In this document: positions 1 to 7,553 of the stretch, piece by piece
Position numbering within the stretch: position 1 is the first letter of the stretch
How the letters are laid out: every line of letters begins with the position of its first letter
Source of the DNA: Rheinheimera oceanensis
GTDB taxonomy: Bacteria; Pseudomonadota; Gammaproteobacteria; Enterobacterales; Alteromonadaceae
Assembly: GCF_018831085.1 (NCBI RefSeq)
Contig: NZ_JAGPNM010000010.1
Location: 61,527 to 125,526, forward strand
Direction of reading: 5' to 3'
DNA length: 64,000 bases
Made by a program: the position numbers and the translations under genes
Notes under the pieces: model-generated
Told to the model about the DNA's origin: nothing
Seen by the model: the letters and a program-made list of their open reading frames with translations, nothing else
The model's database searches: none

Positions 1-95
1 AGTCCACGACTTTTAGCCCAGATGCGTTCACCAGTTTTAGGGTTTGTAATAAATGGTCGGAAAATGACCACGGTACTTGGGTTTGATTTAGCCAT
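1..95 (-). CDS. Small conserved-looking protein, N-terminal part only
   Basis: The minus strand reads from ATG at 95 off the left edge. The 31 visible residues begin MAKSNPSTVVIFRPFITNPK and continue TGERIWAKSRG. The RPFIT...GxRIxA pattern resembles small conserved proteins of unknown function often seen in accessory regions, but I cannot name the family. No domain can be called from so short a piece. It is the leftmost visible gene of the Tn7-like cargo and has the same orientation as the toxin-antitoxin pair that follows. A 174-base gap with two hairpins separates it from that pair. Confidence 0.5.
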   Translation of the reverse strand, partial: MAKSNPSTVVIFRPFITNPKTGERIWAKSRG

Positions 96-192
96 GAGTA
101 ACCTCGTTAAATTGGCTTTCGAGGCAAACAAACTCATAAGCACCTTGACGTAGGGCTTCATCAGCACTAACCTAAGGTTGCGAAAGTAATGA

Positions 193-224
193 GAGAGACC
201 ATGCCTCGTGTATGGCCTCTTTTA
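193..224 (+). terminator. Probable rho-independent terminator
   Basis: AGAGACCAT and ATGGCCTCT pair (one G.U) around a nine-base loop, and a T-rich tail follows at 219-228. No plus-strand gene ends nearby in the window, so what it terminates is unclear. Confidence 0.5.
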
Positions 225-226
225 TT

Positions 227-258
227 TTAAGTGTTGGGGTGGCAGCCCCAACACTTAA
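227..258. terminator. Perfect 13-bp inverted repeat, probable terminator
   Basis: Arms TTAAGTGTTGGGG (227-239) and CCCCAACACTTAA (246-258) are exact reverse complements around a six-base loop. It lies 12 bases beyond the stop codon of the minus-strand HTH-ImmA gene, and on that strand the stem is followed by an A/T-rich run, so it is the likely terminator of the toxin-antitoxin operon. Confidence 0.65.
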
Positions 259-269
259 TCCTAACGTAT

Positions 270-1472
270 CTATGTACTTTCAAATTCTGCAAACTGTTCT
301 CGAACTAATTTGTTACCTACTAATCTATTGAATTTCATATAGTCTCGCTCTTCTTTCCTGTATCGACCAGCAAGTAGCGCAGGTGAAACATTAAACGTTT
401 TAGCTACGGAAACCACGCTCTCTGGAGAGTCCAAAAATGGCTTATATTTTTTCCAATCTTTTTCCGAAATTATAGAGTCGGAAGCTAAACGATCAGCTTC
501 ATCTTCAATCGCGGAGCTACCCTCTACATCAAGGTCATCTACAAAAACTTCTGTTCCGTCTTTGTAGTGAAGCACTATGTGAGAAAGCTCATGTAATAAG
601 ACAAACCAAAAATTATCTACCCTATCGTATCTCAACGTCAACGCGACTATAGGACCACTATTAGGGCTAGGAATAACTGCACCATCCAGATAGGTTTTAG
701 GTAAATGCTGGCAAACAACTAATTTTATGCCGTACCTAGCGAGTTCTTCTCTAGCTAATAAGGGGCCATTTGAGAACCTTGATAACTGCGCTATATTCTT
801 TAGGATATCACTGTCCAAAAGGCCTGATTTGAAACTACCAGAAAGCTCTAAATCATTAGCGAGCTGGATAACTCTGCATTGCCACAAAGCCAATGCTGAT
901 TGATCCATTTTTTTGTTCGAACGCTTATGTTCATTTTGATAATGAAGGCTGGTTCTTAACATGGCTTTTGTCTGAGCTTTGCCTAGTACTGACTCAATGT
1001 GATCGACAAGTAAATCCTCGGCCTTTTTTGCGAACTCAGAAAAAGCCCCTTTAAAACCAGATACATACCCACGCTCATAAACAGCTTTAAGCAAAGAAGT
1101 AGTAAATTCAAAGCTGTCGGAACTTTTCAAATCGTATTCTTTAGCCAGTACTTCTAGAGGAATTTTAAGGCCATCGGATAGTCTTCTGATCATTGGCAGG
1201 CTGAGAGGCTTTATTCTATTCAAAACCTCGGAAACATTACCTTTAGTACCAATAAAAGGTTCTAAATCCTTGTTTTTCAAACCGTACTGACTCATTCTAA
1301 CTTTAATAGCGCTAATAGGATCTACTTCAACAGATGATACATACTGCTCATCGTACTCTCTGATCTCCGCAATAAGGATGTACAACTCGGCCTTTTCCTC
1401 AACAGACAGAGAACCTTTACTTATCAACTGTGATAACCGAGCTTGTGCAAATTTTATGTCTTGATTAATCAT
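270..1472 (-). CDS. HTH plus ImmA/IrrE-type zinc peptidase, HigA-like antitoxin
   Basis: This 400-residue protein has an Xre-type helix-turn-helix near residues 55-110 (MSQYGLKNKDLEPFIG...VLNRI) and an ImmA/IrrE (M78) peptidase domain with an intact HEXXH motif, FVLLHELSHIVLHY, near residues 289-302. A downstream acidic helix (IEDEADRLASD) supplies the usual third zinc ligand region. Proteins with this layout act as antitoxins or proteolytic repressors. The gene follows a HigB-like toxin with a three-base gap, which suggests a HigBA-type operon in toxin-first order. The HTH would repress the operon promoter, and the peptidase domain could act on a regulator or on itself. The family call is firm; the antitoxin role is inferred from context. 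Confidence 0.8.
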   Translation of the reverse strand: MINQDIKFAQARLSQLISKGSLSVEEKAELYILIAEIREYDEQYVSSVEVDPISAIKVRMSQYGLKNKDLEPFIGTKGNVSEVLNRIKPLSLPMIRRLSDGLKIPLEVLAKEYDLKSSDSFEFTTSLLKAVYERGYVSGFKGAFSEFAKKAEDLLVDHIESVLGKAQTKAMLRTSLHYQNEHKRSNKKMDQSALALWQCRVIQLANDLELSGSFKSGLLDSDILKNIAQLSRFSNGPLLAREELARYGIKLVVCQHLPKTYLDGAVIPSPNSGPIVALTLRYDRVDNFWFVLLHELSHIVLHYKDGTEVFVDDLDVEGSSAIEDEADRLASDSIISEKDWKKYKPFLDSPESVVSVAKTFNVSPALLAGRYRKEERDYMKFNRLVGNKLVREQFAEFEST

Positions 1473-1475
1473 TGC

Positions 1476-1760
1476 CTAAAATCCCGATATATGTTCATGA
1501 ACTGACTCGACTAATAATATTTTTTCTTCGTCCATCACCGAACATATGACTTGCAATAGTTCGGCCCCGTCAGAACATTTCACAGAGAAAAACATCTTCT
1601 GTGAGGTGTCACCGGATAAATAGGGACTGTATTGCTGAACTTCATCACTTAAAAGTGTATTCGCTCTTGTAATATCCATTACCCAGAGTAGAAGCCCTGC
1701 TTGCATCTTAGGATTGACAGTCCAATACTCCTTTAACACCCATTGCCCAACTACTTTCAA
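1476..1760 (-). CDS. HigB-like toxin, divergent
   Basis: A 94-residue protein starting MKVVGQWVLKEYWTVNP. The N-terminal helix, the central strand FFSVKCSDGAELLQVICSV and the terminal VESVHEH resemble HigB-type mRNA interferases (RelE superfamily), which share a FNV...LRVVA...V..H pattern. Similarity is modest and catalytic residues cannot be assigned by eye. Its position directly before the HTH-peptidase gene is the best support. The promoter must lie in 1761-1933, shared with the divergent beta-family gene. It could be another small toxin fold. Confidence 0.55.
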   Translation of the reverse strand: MKVVGQWVLKEYWTVNPKMQAGLLLWVMDITRANTLLSDEVQQYSPYLSGDTSQKMFFSVKCSDGAELLQVICSVMDEEKILLVESVHEHISGF

Positions 1761-1933
1761 ATCGTATTCCTTTTAAAAGCGAAAAACAAGATCTTTTTTT
1801 TAGAACCACTAATTGCCAAATAAATATTTATGTGAGAACATTTGGTGGTCATTTTATGCGCATCCATTAAAGCCTCATGCCGCTCGTTAAGGCTACGGAT
1901 AAATAAGTACATCGACGTTACAGGTTGTTAACT

Positions 1934-2965
1934 ATGAAAGCATCATATTATCCGATACTGAAATGGAAACAAGGAGAACAGGAAGCCTTGCAGGGTCTTG
2001 AGGAAGACGTAAAGGATAAGCTATGCCCGATAATTGAGATCCGGAACAATGCAAAGAGCAGTCGAGAACTGTATAGAAGTTTAGACCACTATTGGAAGCA
2101 AAGACCTCTGATTGTTGATTATGCGGAGCCTACTGGGTTACTGATCGATCAACGACAAAACATGGTAACTGAGCTACTGGCTCAGATAGAAAAGAATAAC
2201 GACCGTTGTGTAATATTCTGTTTTTGGCTAAAGATGATTGAACTAGGGGATCTGAATGACATTGTGGCTAGAGTCAAAGGCCTACCACAGCCAATCTGTC
2301 TGAGAATACAAGGAAATTCAGAGCAACTCCTCAACTCTATAGCTCGACTTGGTTCAATTTATGAAGAACATGGACTTACTCCCTCTAAAATAATTTTATT
2401 ATTGGACTCAAAAAGTACTCCGATAACTTCGGAGAATGATCAAGAAAAAATAGCTGAAGTTCTCGGCTCAGACTTTATGTGCTCACACTATGCATTAGTG
2501 TTATCTAGTGGGGCTTTCCCAAAAACTGCGGAAATCAAACCAAATAAAGAGCTAATTGATCGCACAGATATGACTGCTTGGTTACGGATTTCAGAGTGGC
2601 ACGAACGGTATCGAACTGATAGCGTTAGTTATTCCGACTACACATGCCACGACCCATCATGGGAGGATAAACTTGAGAAAGAAGAGAAAAATTTAGGCTA
2701 CCATGTAAAACCGATAATCAGATACGCTGAGGACTCTATATGGCGAGTATACAAGATAAATGCTAGTGAAGATGCGGTTGCTCTAACCAAGCTGATGCTG
2801 AGACAGTCCGATTTTCTCAAGAACTGCAAATGTCCAGGCTGTCATCGTATAAGACGTAGAGCATCACCGGAAAGTATTGATATGCCGGGGAGTTATGCCA
2901 ACCACCTGACAGAGGGAATAATTCATCATATTTACACTGTTATTCAGAGGAATCTCGAAATCTAG
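1934..2965 (+). CDS. Beta family protein (sce7725-like)
   Basis: The N-terminus, YYPILKWKQGEQEALQGL followed by a PIIEI strand, matches the beta protein family (Pfam Beta_protein), whose members sit in phages and defence islands and have no established biochemical role. The domain covers most of the 343 residues. The C-terminus has a Cys/His cluster (CKCPGCHRIRRRA) that may bind zinc. I prefer ATG at 1934 over TTG at 1925 because the family starts at this point and an ACAGG lies nine bases upstream. Its 3' end overlaps the convergent sce7726-type gene by 26 bases. The pairing with an sce7726 protein is a known association. Confidence 0.75.
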   Translation: MKASYYPILKWKQGEQEALQGLEEDVKDKLCPIIEIRNNAKSSRELYRSLDHYWKQRPLIVDYAEPTGLLIDQRQNMVTELLAQIEKNNDRCVIFCFWLKMIELGDLNDIVARVKGLPQPICLRIQGNSEQLLNSIARLGSIYEEHGLTPSKIILLLDSKSTPITSENDQEKIAEVLGSDFMCSHYALVLSSGAFPKTAEIKPNKELIDRTDMTAWLRISEWHERYRTDSVSYSDYTCHDPSWEDKLEKEEKNLGYHVKPIIRYAEDSIWRVYKINASEDAVALTKLMLRQSDFLKNCKCPGCHRIRRRASPESIDMPGSYANHLTEGIIHHIYTVIQRNLEI

Positions 2966-3488
2966 TTCTTAAACACTGCTCATAAAGTTCATAAATCTGT
3001 TTCGGGCTCAATGACTGATTGAGCTGAAATCTCAAGAATGATGCCGCTTTAGTAGCAGGCTTCACACCTTCTATAAACTCTGTAGCACAGAACGCGAGCT
3101 CCTTCTTCGTTAGCGTTCCCAGAATAAACTCCGGTCGTATAAGTGGATTTAGTTGAGCGCGGCGTTTTACTATTAATTCTGATTCTGTCGCAATACTAAT
3201 ACCAAACCAATCAGGTATTACAGAATCAATTTTACCTTCAAACTTTGAATCACACACTAATGTGACACTGTTAAAGACCTTGGCATATCCAGCTAGTTGA
3301 TGTTTAAGTCGATTTAGATTGTCAAACTTACTTTTAATTTCAATGCCGTGAACGCCATTTTTTAAAGCAACAACATCAGCGCGAACTCTCCCTCCGCTAA
3401 TCTGAAACTCATGTATAAATTCAGCTCCATCCAATCCTAAAACCTGACACTCTTTAACGATCAGTTTTCGTATCTGACTCTCTCTCAT
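2940..3488 (-). CDS. sce7726 family protein, PD-(D/E)XK-like nuclease fold
   Basis: A 182-residue protein with an N-terminal helical lead (MRESQIRKLIVKE) and then GGRVRADVVALKNG...GIEIKSKFDNL near residues 31-60. The Asp of RADVV and the Glu and Lys of EIK are spaced like a PD-(D/E)XK nuclease core. The following YAKVFNSVTLVCD helix and strand fit the same fold. The overall pattern matches the sce7726 family, usually found beside sce7725/beta proteins. A nuclease role is inferred. The gene converges on the beta gene, and its promoter faces that of the HTH gene at 3578 across an 18-bp inverted repeat, so both may be controlled by the same repressor. Confidence 0.75.
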   Translation of the reverse strand: MRESQIRKLIVKECQVLGLDGAEFIHEFQISGGRVRADVVALKNGVHGIEIKSKFDNLNRLKHQLAGYAKVFNSVTLVCDSKFEGKIDSVIPDWFGISIATESELIVKRRAQLNPLIRPEFILGTLTKKELAFCATEFIEGVKPATKAASFLRFQLNQSLSPKQIYELYEQCLRTRFRDSSE

Positions 3489-3514
3489 TGTGATTTGCTC
3501 AGGTCTGATTTTAG

Positions 3515-3560
3515 TCGTTGATGAAATAATGAAATAACTATATCATTATTTCATCAACGA
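3515..3560. promoter_or_regulatory. 18-bp perfect inverted repeat, likely operator
   Basis: TCGTTGATGAAATAATGA (3515-3532) and TCATTATTTCATCAACGA (3543-3560) are exact reverse complements separated by 10 bases. The repeat lies between the divergent starts of the sce7726-type gene (3488) and the HTH gene (3578), where an HTH repressor would be expected to bind. The left arm also contains a short tandem GAAATAAT repeat. Confidence 0.75.
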
Positions 3561-3577
3561 AGCAGCAGATATTACTC

Positions 3578-3958
3578 ATGCCGATTCAGACAAATTCAAT
3601 TCTTTTCACAGAAGTGACTAAGAGAACCCTCAAGGCACAAAACGTTCAGAGTTGTGAGGAGCTTGATCTACGCAAGCTCCATCAAGAAACGAATATCAAG
3701 GTAAATACTCTATGGCGCTTTTTTAAGGAGTACCGAGGGGAGAGAAAAAGTAAGACGCTCACTAAATTGGTAAGGCACTTCAAAATAGATGCTGTTGAAA
3801 TAACTAATTCAATTTCTAGACGAGACATTCCAACCAATCTGACTGAAACGCTAAAATCAGTGTGGGATGGTACAGACGCGCATGCGCGGCAAATAGAGTT
3901 GTTGATAAAGGCCGTTTATGCAATTCGTTTAGACCCACTTAAGGATAGCCGATTATGA
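3578..3958 (+). CDS. Small HTH-like protein, first gene of the retron operon
   Basis: This 126-residue protein has a predicted helix-turn-helix around residues 33-70 (LHQETNIKVNTLWRFF...KTLTKLVRHFKID), like short Xre-type regulators. No other domain is recognised. It starts 18 bases after a perfect inverted repeat, which makes autoregulation likely. Its stop overlaps the next start by four bases (ATGA), so the two are co-translated. I infer that it is the repressor controlling this operon and perhaps the divergent sce7726 gene. Being a non-catalytic retron partner is an alternative. Confidence 0.6.
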   Translation: MPIQTNSILFTEVTKRTLKAQNVQSCEELDLRKLHQETNIKVNTLWRFFKEYRGERKSKTLTKLVRHFKIDAVEITNSISRRDIPTNLTETLKSVWDGTDAHARQIELLIKAVYAIRLDPLKDSRL

Positions 3959-4863
3959 AATACCAAGAACCCACCATATTAAAAGACGCAGGTTTTAGCA
4001 TAGGAATGCTAAATCGTCTTCGTGAACTCGATGTTGATGTTGAATCAATAGCTTCGTTCACAACAAACTCACTTCAGAATAGCATCAGAGACTATGATGA
4101 GAAGACTCCGCCTATCACGCTATTTTGTAGCTGGTTAAACACCATTCTCAAACACACGTTTCAATCTCAATTTAATTTTCCTGTAACTCATAACATCCTA
4201 AACAAGCACAACGGAACACCGGTAACATTTAAATCGATTCTATCTTTTTGTTGGCAGTCGGGAATACCTGTTATACCACTAGATAGATTAAAATCGGCTT
4301 TCCAGTTACCTTCGTATGTAATCACTTGGGACAATGATAGACCTGTGATTTTTTTATCAAGTGAGGGAAATAGTGAGTCGGGTAATCTCTATAAGCTAGC
4401 GCATGCTCTTATGTCAGCCGAGAAACAAGAACTGAAAAATAAGCCTTACGTCTCACATGAGTTAGCATTTTGTTGGGGTGGGTTTAGTCATATATACAAG
4501 AAGAACGCGAGTTGTAGTGAGATTGATATTCATGAGAAAGTCATGAGGTTAGTAACAAAAAATAAAGTTGTAGATTTAAAAGACCTAGCAAGCATAACGT
4601 TTCCAGGTCAGCTAGCCCTTGAGTGCGACATAATGGGGGAGATTTTAGAAGTAGATCCAGGGATACTAGCTCTTATGGTAGCAGATAGTTACCTGTCATG
4701 GGATTTGGTCAAAGAGTCTCTTGAGTATTTGGACGAACCCAATCACATCTCAATTGTAAAGTCTTTATTTGAGGAGTCATCTATGCGAGACGAAAGGTGT
4801 ATGTCGGATAGCTGCCTAGCTTTCACAATTTTTGCATTAACTGGAAAACACCGCGTTTCGTGA
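3955..4863 (+). CDS. ImmA/IrrE-like protein without HEXXH
   Basis: A 302-residue protein. The middle part (residues about 104-165) reads like an ImmA/IrrE domain: IPVIPLDRL, then VITWDNDRPVIFLS, then NLYKLAHALMSAEKQ. In active enzymes the last segment would be the LAHELGH zinc helix; here it is LAHALMS, so the Glu and second His are missing. A catalytically dead peptidase-like sensor is my inference; the fold itself is only suggested. It is translationally coupled to the HTH gene before it and ends 37 bases before the retron RNA. In phage ImmR/ImmA pairs the peptidase inactivates the HTH repressor; a binding-only version of that switch is possible here. Confidence 0.5.
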   Translation: MKYQEPTILKDAGFSIGMLNRLRELDVDVESIASFTTNSLQNSIRDYDEKTPPITLFCSWLNTILKHTFQSQFNFPVTHNILNKHNGTPVTFKSILSFCWQSGIPVIPLDRLKSAFQLPSYVITWDNDRPVIFLSSEGNSESGNLYKLAHALMSAEKQELKNKPYVSHELAFCWGGFSHIYKKNASCSEIDIHEKVMRLVTKNKVVDLKDLASITFPGQLALECDIMGEILEVDPGILALMVADSYLSWDLVKESLEYLDEPNHISIVKSLFEESSMRDERCMSDSCLAFTIFALTGKHRVS

Positions 4864-4899
4864 TTGATTTTTCAAGTCTTCTAGGTGTATCGTTGACTT

Positions 4900-5028
4900 G
4901 GCTCACATGCAGATTTGTTGGCTGCGCTTCGCAGCCTGTGGCAAAATTGTCAGATAGACTCGCCTTTCGGACACCATCAACACGTCCTGGAACTACTCGC
5001 CAGCCGCGCGTAGGAGTGCATGTGGGCC
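4900..5028 (+). ncRNA. Retron msr-msd RNA
   Basis: The segment lies just upstream of the retron reverse transcriptase and is closed by the inverted repeats that define retron a1/a2: GGCTCACATGCA (4900-4911) and TGCATGTGGGCC (5017-5028), which pair over 12 positions with one G.U. The G at 4912, right after a1, is the natural candidate for the branching guanosine. An msr-like hairpin, GGCTGCG-CTT-CGCAGCC (4920-4936), follows. The msd part is probably 4945-5016 and contains GGAC/GTCC pairing (4969-4987). The msr/msd boundary and the 3' end of the msDNA cannot be fixed by eye. Confidence 0.8.
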
Positions 5029-5059
5029 ATTTATTATTAGCTGAAAACGAGTGTAACAT

Positions 5060-6814
5060 TTGATTCATAGACGAAACTACTTGTTACTTCAACACGCAAG
5101 GACGAAGCCTGATTTAGCTTTGATTCTTGGGGTCTCAGCAGCGTTCCTTACGCGAGTTCTATATCGACCAGGGGTCGACTCTCATTACCATCAATTTAAT
5201 ATCGTAAAAAAATCTGGTGGTACGAGGATTATAAATGCCCCATCAGAAGAATTAAAAGAAATTCAAAGACGGCTAGCTACCTTGTTACAGGACTGCCTTG
5301 AGGTTGTTCATTTCGACAATAAAATTTCTCTGGAGTGCACAGTCTCGCATGGCTTTGAAAGGAATAGATCGATTATCACCAATGCATCTGTGCACCAGGG
5401 TAAAAAGAAAGTCCTAAATTTAGATTTGAACGATTTTTTTGGTTCTTTCAACTTTGGGCGTGTCAGAGGCTACTTCATATCAAATAGGCACTTTAAACTA
5501 AACCCCCATATTGCAACCGTAATTGCCCAAATCGCCTGCTATGACAATTGCCTTCCACAGGGAAGTCCATGCTCACCAGTAATCGCAAATTTGATAACTA
5601 ATAGTTTAGACATGAAGCTATCAAGGTTAGCCGAACGAGGGGGTTGCTCTTATTCTCGGTATGCTGATGATATTACCTTTTCAACCAGAAAATCACATTT
5701 TCCCAAATCTATTGTAAAGGCAATTGAACCTGTTGAACTGGGAGGAAAGCTTTTAGGTGAAATTAGGCGAGCCGGGTTTTCAGTAAATGCTCGTAAAACA
5801 CGACTCCAATATAAGGACTCACGGCAGGAAACCACAGGGTTGGTAGTAAATAAGAAAGTTAGTATTAAGTCTGAGTACTGGAGATTAACCAGAACGATGG
5901 CACATCGGCTTTTTAAAAAGGGCGCCTATGAGATTACTGAGGCAGATGGGGAGTTGCGACCAGGTACTTTAAATGAGTTAGAGGGCCGACTAGCTTTTAT
6001 TGACTCTGTGGATCGTCATAACAACGTGGTCGATAGTAGGCGGCCTAAGCCACCGTATGAAATTGAAAAGCATTCAGGCCTTTTGGGCTTTAAAGCAAGG
6101 CATAACTCAAGAGAAGCTGTTTACAGCCGTTTTCTATTCTATAAGCATTTCTATGCAAACGAATACCCAACTATCCTGACAGAGGGTAAGACCGACAACG
6201 TGTATCTCAAGAGCGCATTGTCTGAGCTACAAAGTTCTTATCCAAAGCTAGTTAATCCGAAAACAAACAGCAAACCCTATAAACCAAAATTAAAATTTCC
6301 CGATCTTGACAAGAGAACCATGTATTTTCTGGATTTGGGAGATGGTGCAACACCATTTTTACGATTCATAAAAAGGTACGAAGCCGAGCGAAGCTATTTC
6401 CATGACAACAAAGCAAAGTCTCCCGTGATTCTCATACTTGATAATGATGATGGGCCATCCACGATACTGAAGCACTTAGCTAAAGAAGTGAAGTCTTGCC
6501 CGAACAGCGTGGATGATATAAAGAAGTCAGGCTTTCTTCACATATTCCAAAATTTATACTTGATTTTGACCCCTCTCAAGTCTGGGGGTAAAGACTCAAT
6601 GATGGAGGACCTATTCGATACCAAAACATTGAACACAACCATTGATGGGAAAACCTTTTCAACCCAAAGCAGTTTTGATGGCAGTAAGCATTATGGCAAG
6701 CATGTGTTTTCAACAAAAGTTATAAGATCGCAAAAGTCATCAGTAAACTTTGATGGCTTTAAGCATATTTTCAATGAAATAGAAAAAGTGATCGCTCATT
6801 TCGAAAAGCTTTGA
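5060..6814 (+). CDS. Retron reverse transcriptase with C-terminal TOPRIM domain
   Basis: Residues about 40-270 form a retron-type reverse transcriptase: LDLNDFFGSF (first catalytic Asp), LPQGSPCSPVIANL, the catalytic YADD box at 201-204, and the TTGLVVNKK segment typical of retron enzymes. The second half is a TOPRIM domain with TEGKTD (374-379, catalytic Glu) and DNDDG (461-465, metal-binding Asp cluster). This RT-TOPRIM fusion is the layout of retron Eco2 (Ec67), a known anti-phage retron. It primes on the upstream msr RNA and makes branched msDNA; the TOPRIM part is the likely nuclease effector. An in-frame stop at 5054 makes TTG at 5060 the first possible start. It is last in the HTH/ImmA-like/RNA/RT operon. 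Confidence 0.93.
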   Translation: MIHRRNYLLLQHARTKPDLALILGVSAAFLTRVLYRPGVDSHYHQFNIVKKSGGTRIINAPSEELKEIQRRLATLLQDCLEVVHFDNKISLECTVSHGFERNRSIITNASVHQGKKKVLNLDLNDFFGSFNFGRVRGYFISNRHFKLNPHIATVIAQIACYDNCLPQGSPCSPVIANLITNSLDMKLSRLAERGGCSYSRYADDITFSTRKSHFPKSIVKAIEPVELGGKLLGEIRRAGFSVNARKTRLQYKDSRQETTGLVVNKKVSIKSEYWRLTRTMAHRLFKKGAYEITEADGELRPGTLNELEGRLAFIDSVDRHNNVVDSRRPKPPYEIEKHSGLLGFKARHNSREAVYSRFLFYKHFYANEYPTILTEGKTDNVYLKSALSELQSSYPKLVNPKTNSKPYKPKLKFPDLDKRTMYFLDLGDGATPFLRFIKRYEAERSYFHDNKAKSPVILILDNDDGPSTILKHLAKEVKSCPNSVDDIKKSGFLHIFQNLYLILTPLKSGGKDSMMEDLFDTKTLNTTIDGKTFSTQSSFDGSKHYGKHVFSTKVIRSQKSSVNFDGFKHIFNEIEKVIAHFEKL

Positions 6815-6865
6815 GCTGAGCAGTTATATGTTGTGGAGGGGAACCGCAACACTGATCAGATTGTT

Positions 6866-7005
6866 AGTATGACACTTTATTACTGATTTTTTATCTATTC
6901 TTGCCACACATCTAAACTTCAGTATGAAACTTCATTTTTCTGAATACGCATTATTCAGCCATAAATCAAGGCTTAGAGAGTGAGTCAGTTTGAAACTTTA
7001 TTACT
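6866..7005 (-). repeat. Three TnsB-binding-site-like repeats
   Basis: Plus-strand copies are AGTATGACACTTTATTACT (6866-6884), AGTATGAAACTTCATTTTT (6921-6939) and AGTTTGAAACTTTATTACT (6987-7005). Read on the minus strand they give AGTAATAAAGTTTCAAACT, which closely resembles the Tn7 TnsB site (core AATAAAGTCTTAAACTGA as recalled). Start-to-start spacing is 55 and 66 bases. Confidence 0.75.
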
Positions 7006-7012
7006 CTCCCAC

Positions 7013-7048
7013 AAGGCCATCAACAATATACTGTGATGGCCTTTTTTA
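7013..7048. terminator. Bidirectional terminator at the transposon junction
   Basis: AAGGCCATCA (7013-7022) pairs with TGATGGCCTT (7034-7043), followed by T6 on the plus strand. It lies just past the stop of the minus-strand gene that ends at 7057. Its outermost base coincides with the transposon end, so the element inserted right beside or into this terminator. Confidence 0.8.
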
Positions 7049-7056
7049 TTGCAGCT

Positions 7057-7458
7057 TCACTCACCGCTAAGCAATTGCAAAACAGGTTGCTGCTGTTTAC
7101 CAAAGTAGATTTGCAGCGAGCGTTGTTCGCGGGCATCCAGCCGTAATTCAAAAGCATGTGGTAACACCCGACTGCAATCGCCCAATACGGCGACAATATG
7201 TTCCTGATTATAAATACGCTGGCCGGATGCGCCGTTACGCAGTGTTACCAGTGCCACCCGCTCGCCGTTATTGGCTGCCATCAGGGCGTAATTTTCTAAA
7301 ATCAGTGCGCTACGCTTGGGTGTAATATGTTTATCGCGCTCGCAGTTAAGCTCAATGCCTTTAAACGGTGTCGGGGTAAAGTGCAGCACGCTGTCTACAT
7401 CGGCGATGGCTGCAGAAGATACGGCAGCCAGCAGGGCGGCGAGAAAAGCTTTTTTCAT
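7057..7458 (-). CDS. Hypothetical periplasmic protein
   Basis: A 133-residue protein with a clear Sec signal peptide (MKKAFLAALLAAVSSAAIAD, cleavage after AIA). The mature part has two Cys residues (ELNCERD and LGDCSR) that could form a disulfide, and no recognised domain. Base composition matches the core genome, and this is the first gene after the Tn7-like end. Its promoter region (7459-7553) is shared with the divergent permease gene. Function unknown. Confidence 0.7.
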   Translation of the reverse strand: MKKAFLAALLAAVSSAAIADVDSVLHFTPTPFKGIELNCERDKHITPKRSALILENYALMAANNGERVALVTLRNGASGQRIYNQEHIVAVLGDCSRVLPHAFELRLDAREQRSLQIYFGKQQQPVLQLLSGE

Positions 7459-7553
7459 GGTTAACCTGATTATAAATATTACATGCTGGTTACATTACAA
7501 TATCCAGGCACTTGCGTCAGCATTCGCGTTAGAATAGCTGCTTAATTTATCTC

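Larger units (their letters stand above)
1..7013. mobile_element. Cargo end of a Tn7-like transposon carrying defence genes
   Basis: The right boundary is set by a Tn7-type terminus. On the minus strand from 7013 the sequence starts TGTGGGAGAGTAATAAAG, close to the TGTGGGCGGACAA start of Tn7 ends as I remember them. Three TnsB-site-like repeats spaced over about 140 bases follow inward. Widely spaced sites are typical of the Tn7 left (cargo) end, so the tns genes and the other end should lie beyond position 1. The five bases next to the end (7014-7018, AGGCC) should be one copy of the target duplication. The cargo is toxin-antitoxin, beta/sce7726 and retron genes. Confidence 0.75.

Noticed and set aside
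4823..5068. Short open frames on both strands over the retron RNA
   Set aside because: They coincide with the a1/a2-closed msr-msd RNA and show no protein family likeness.
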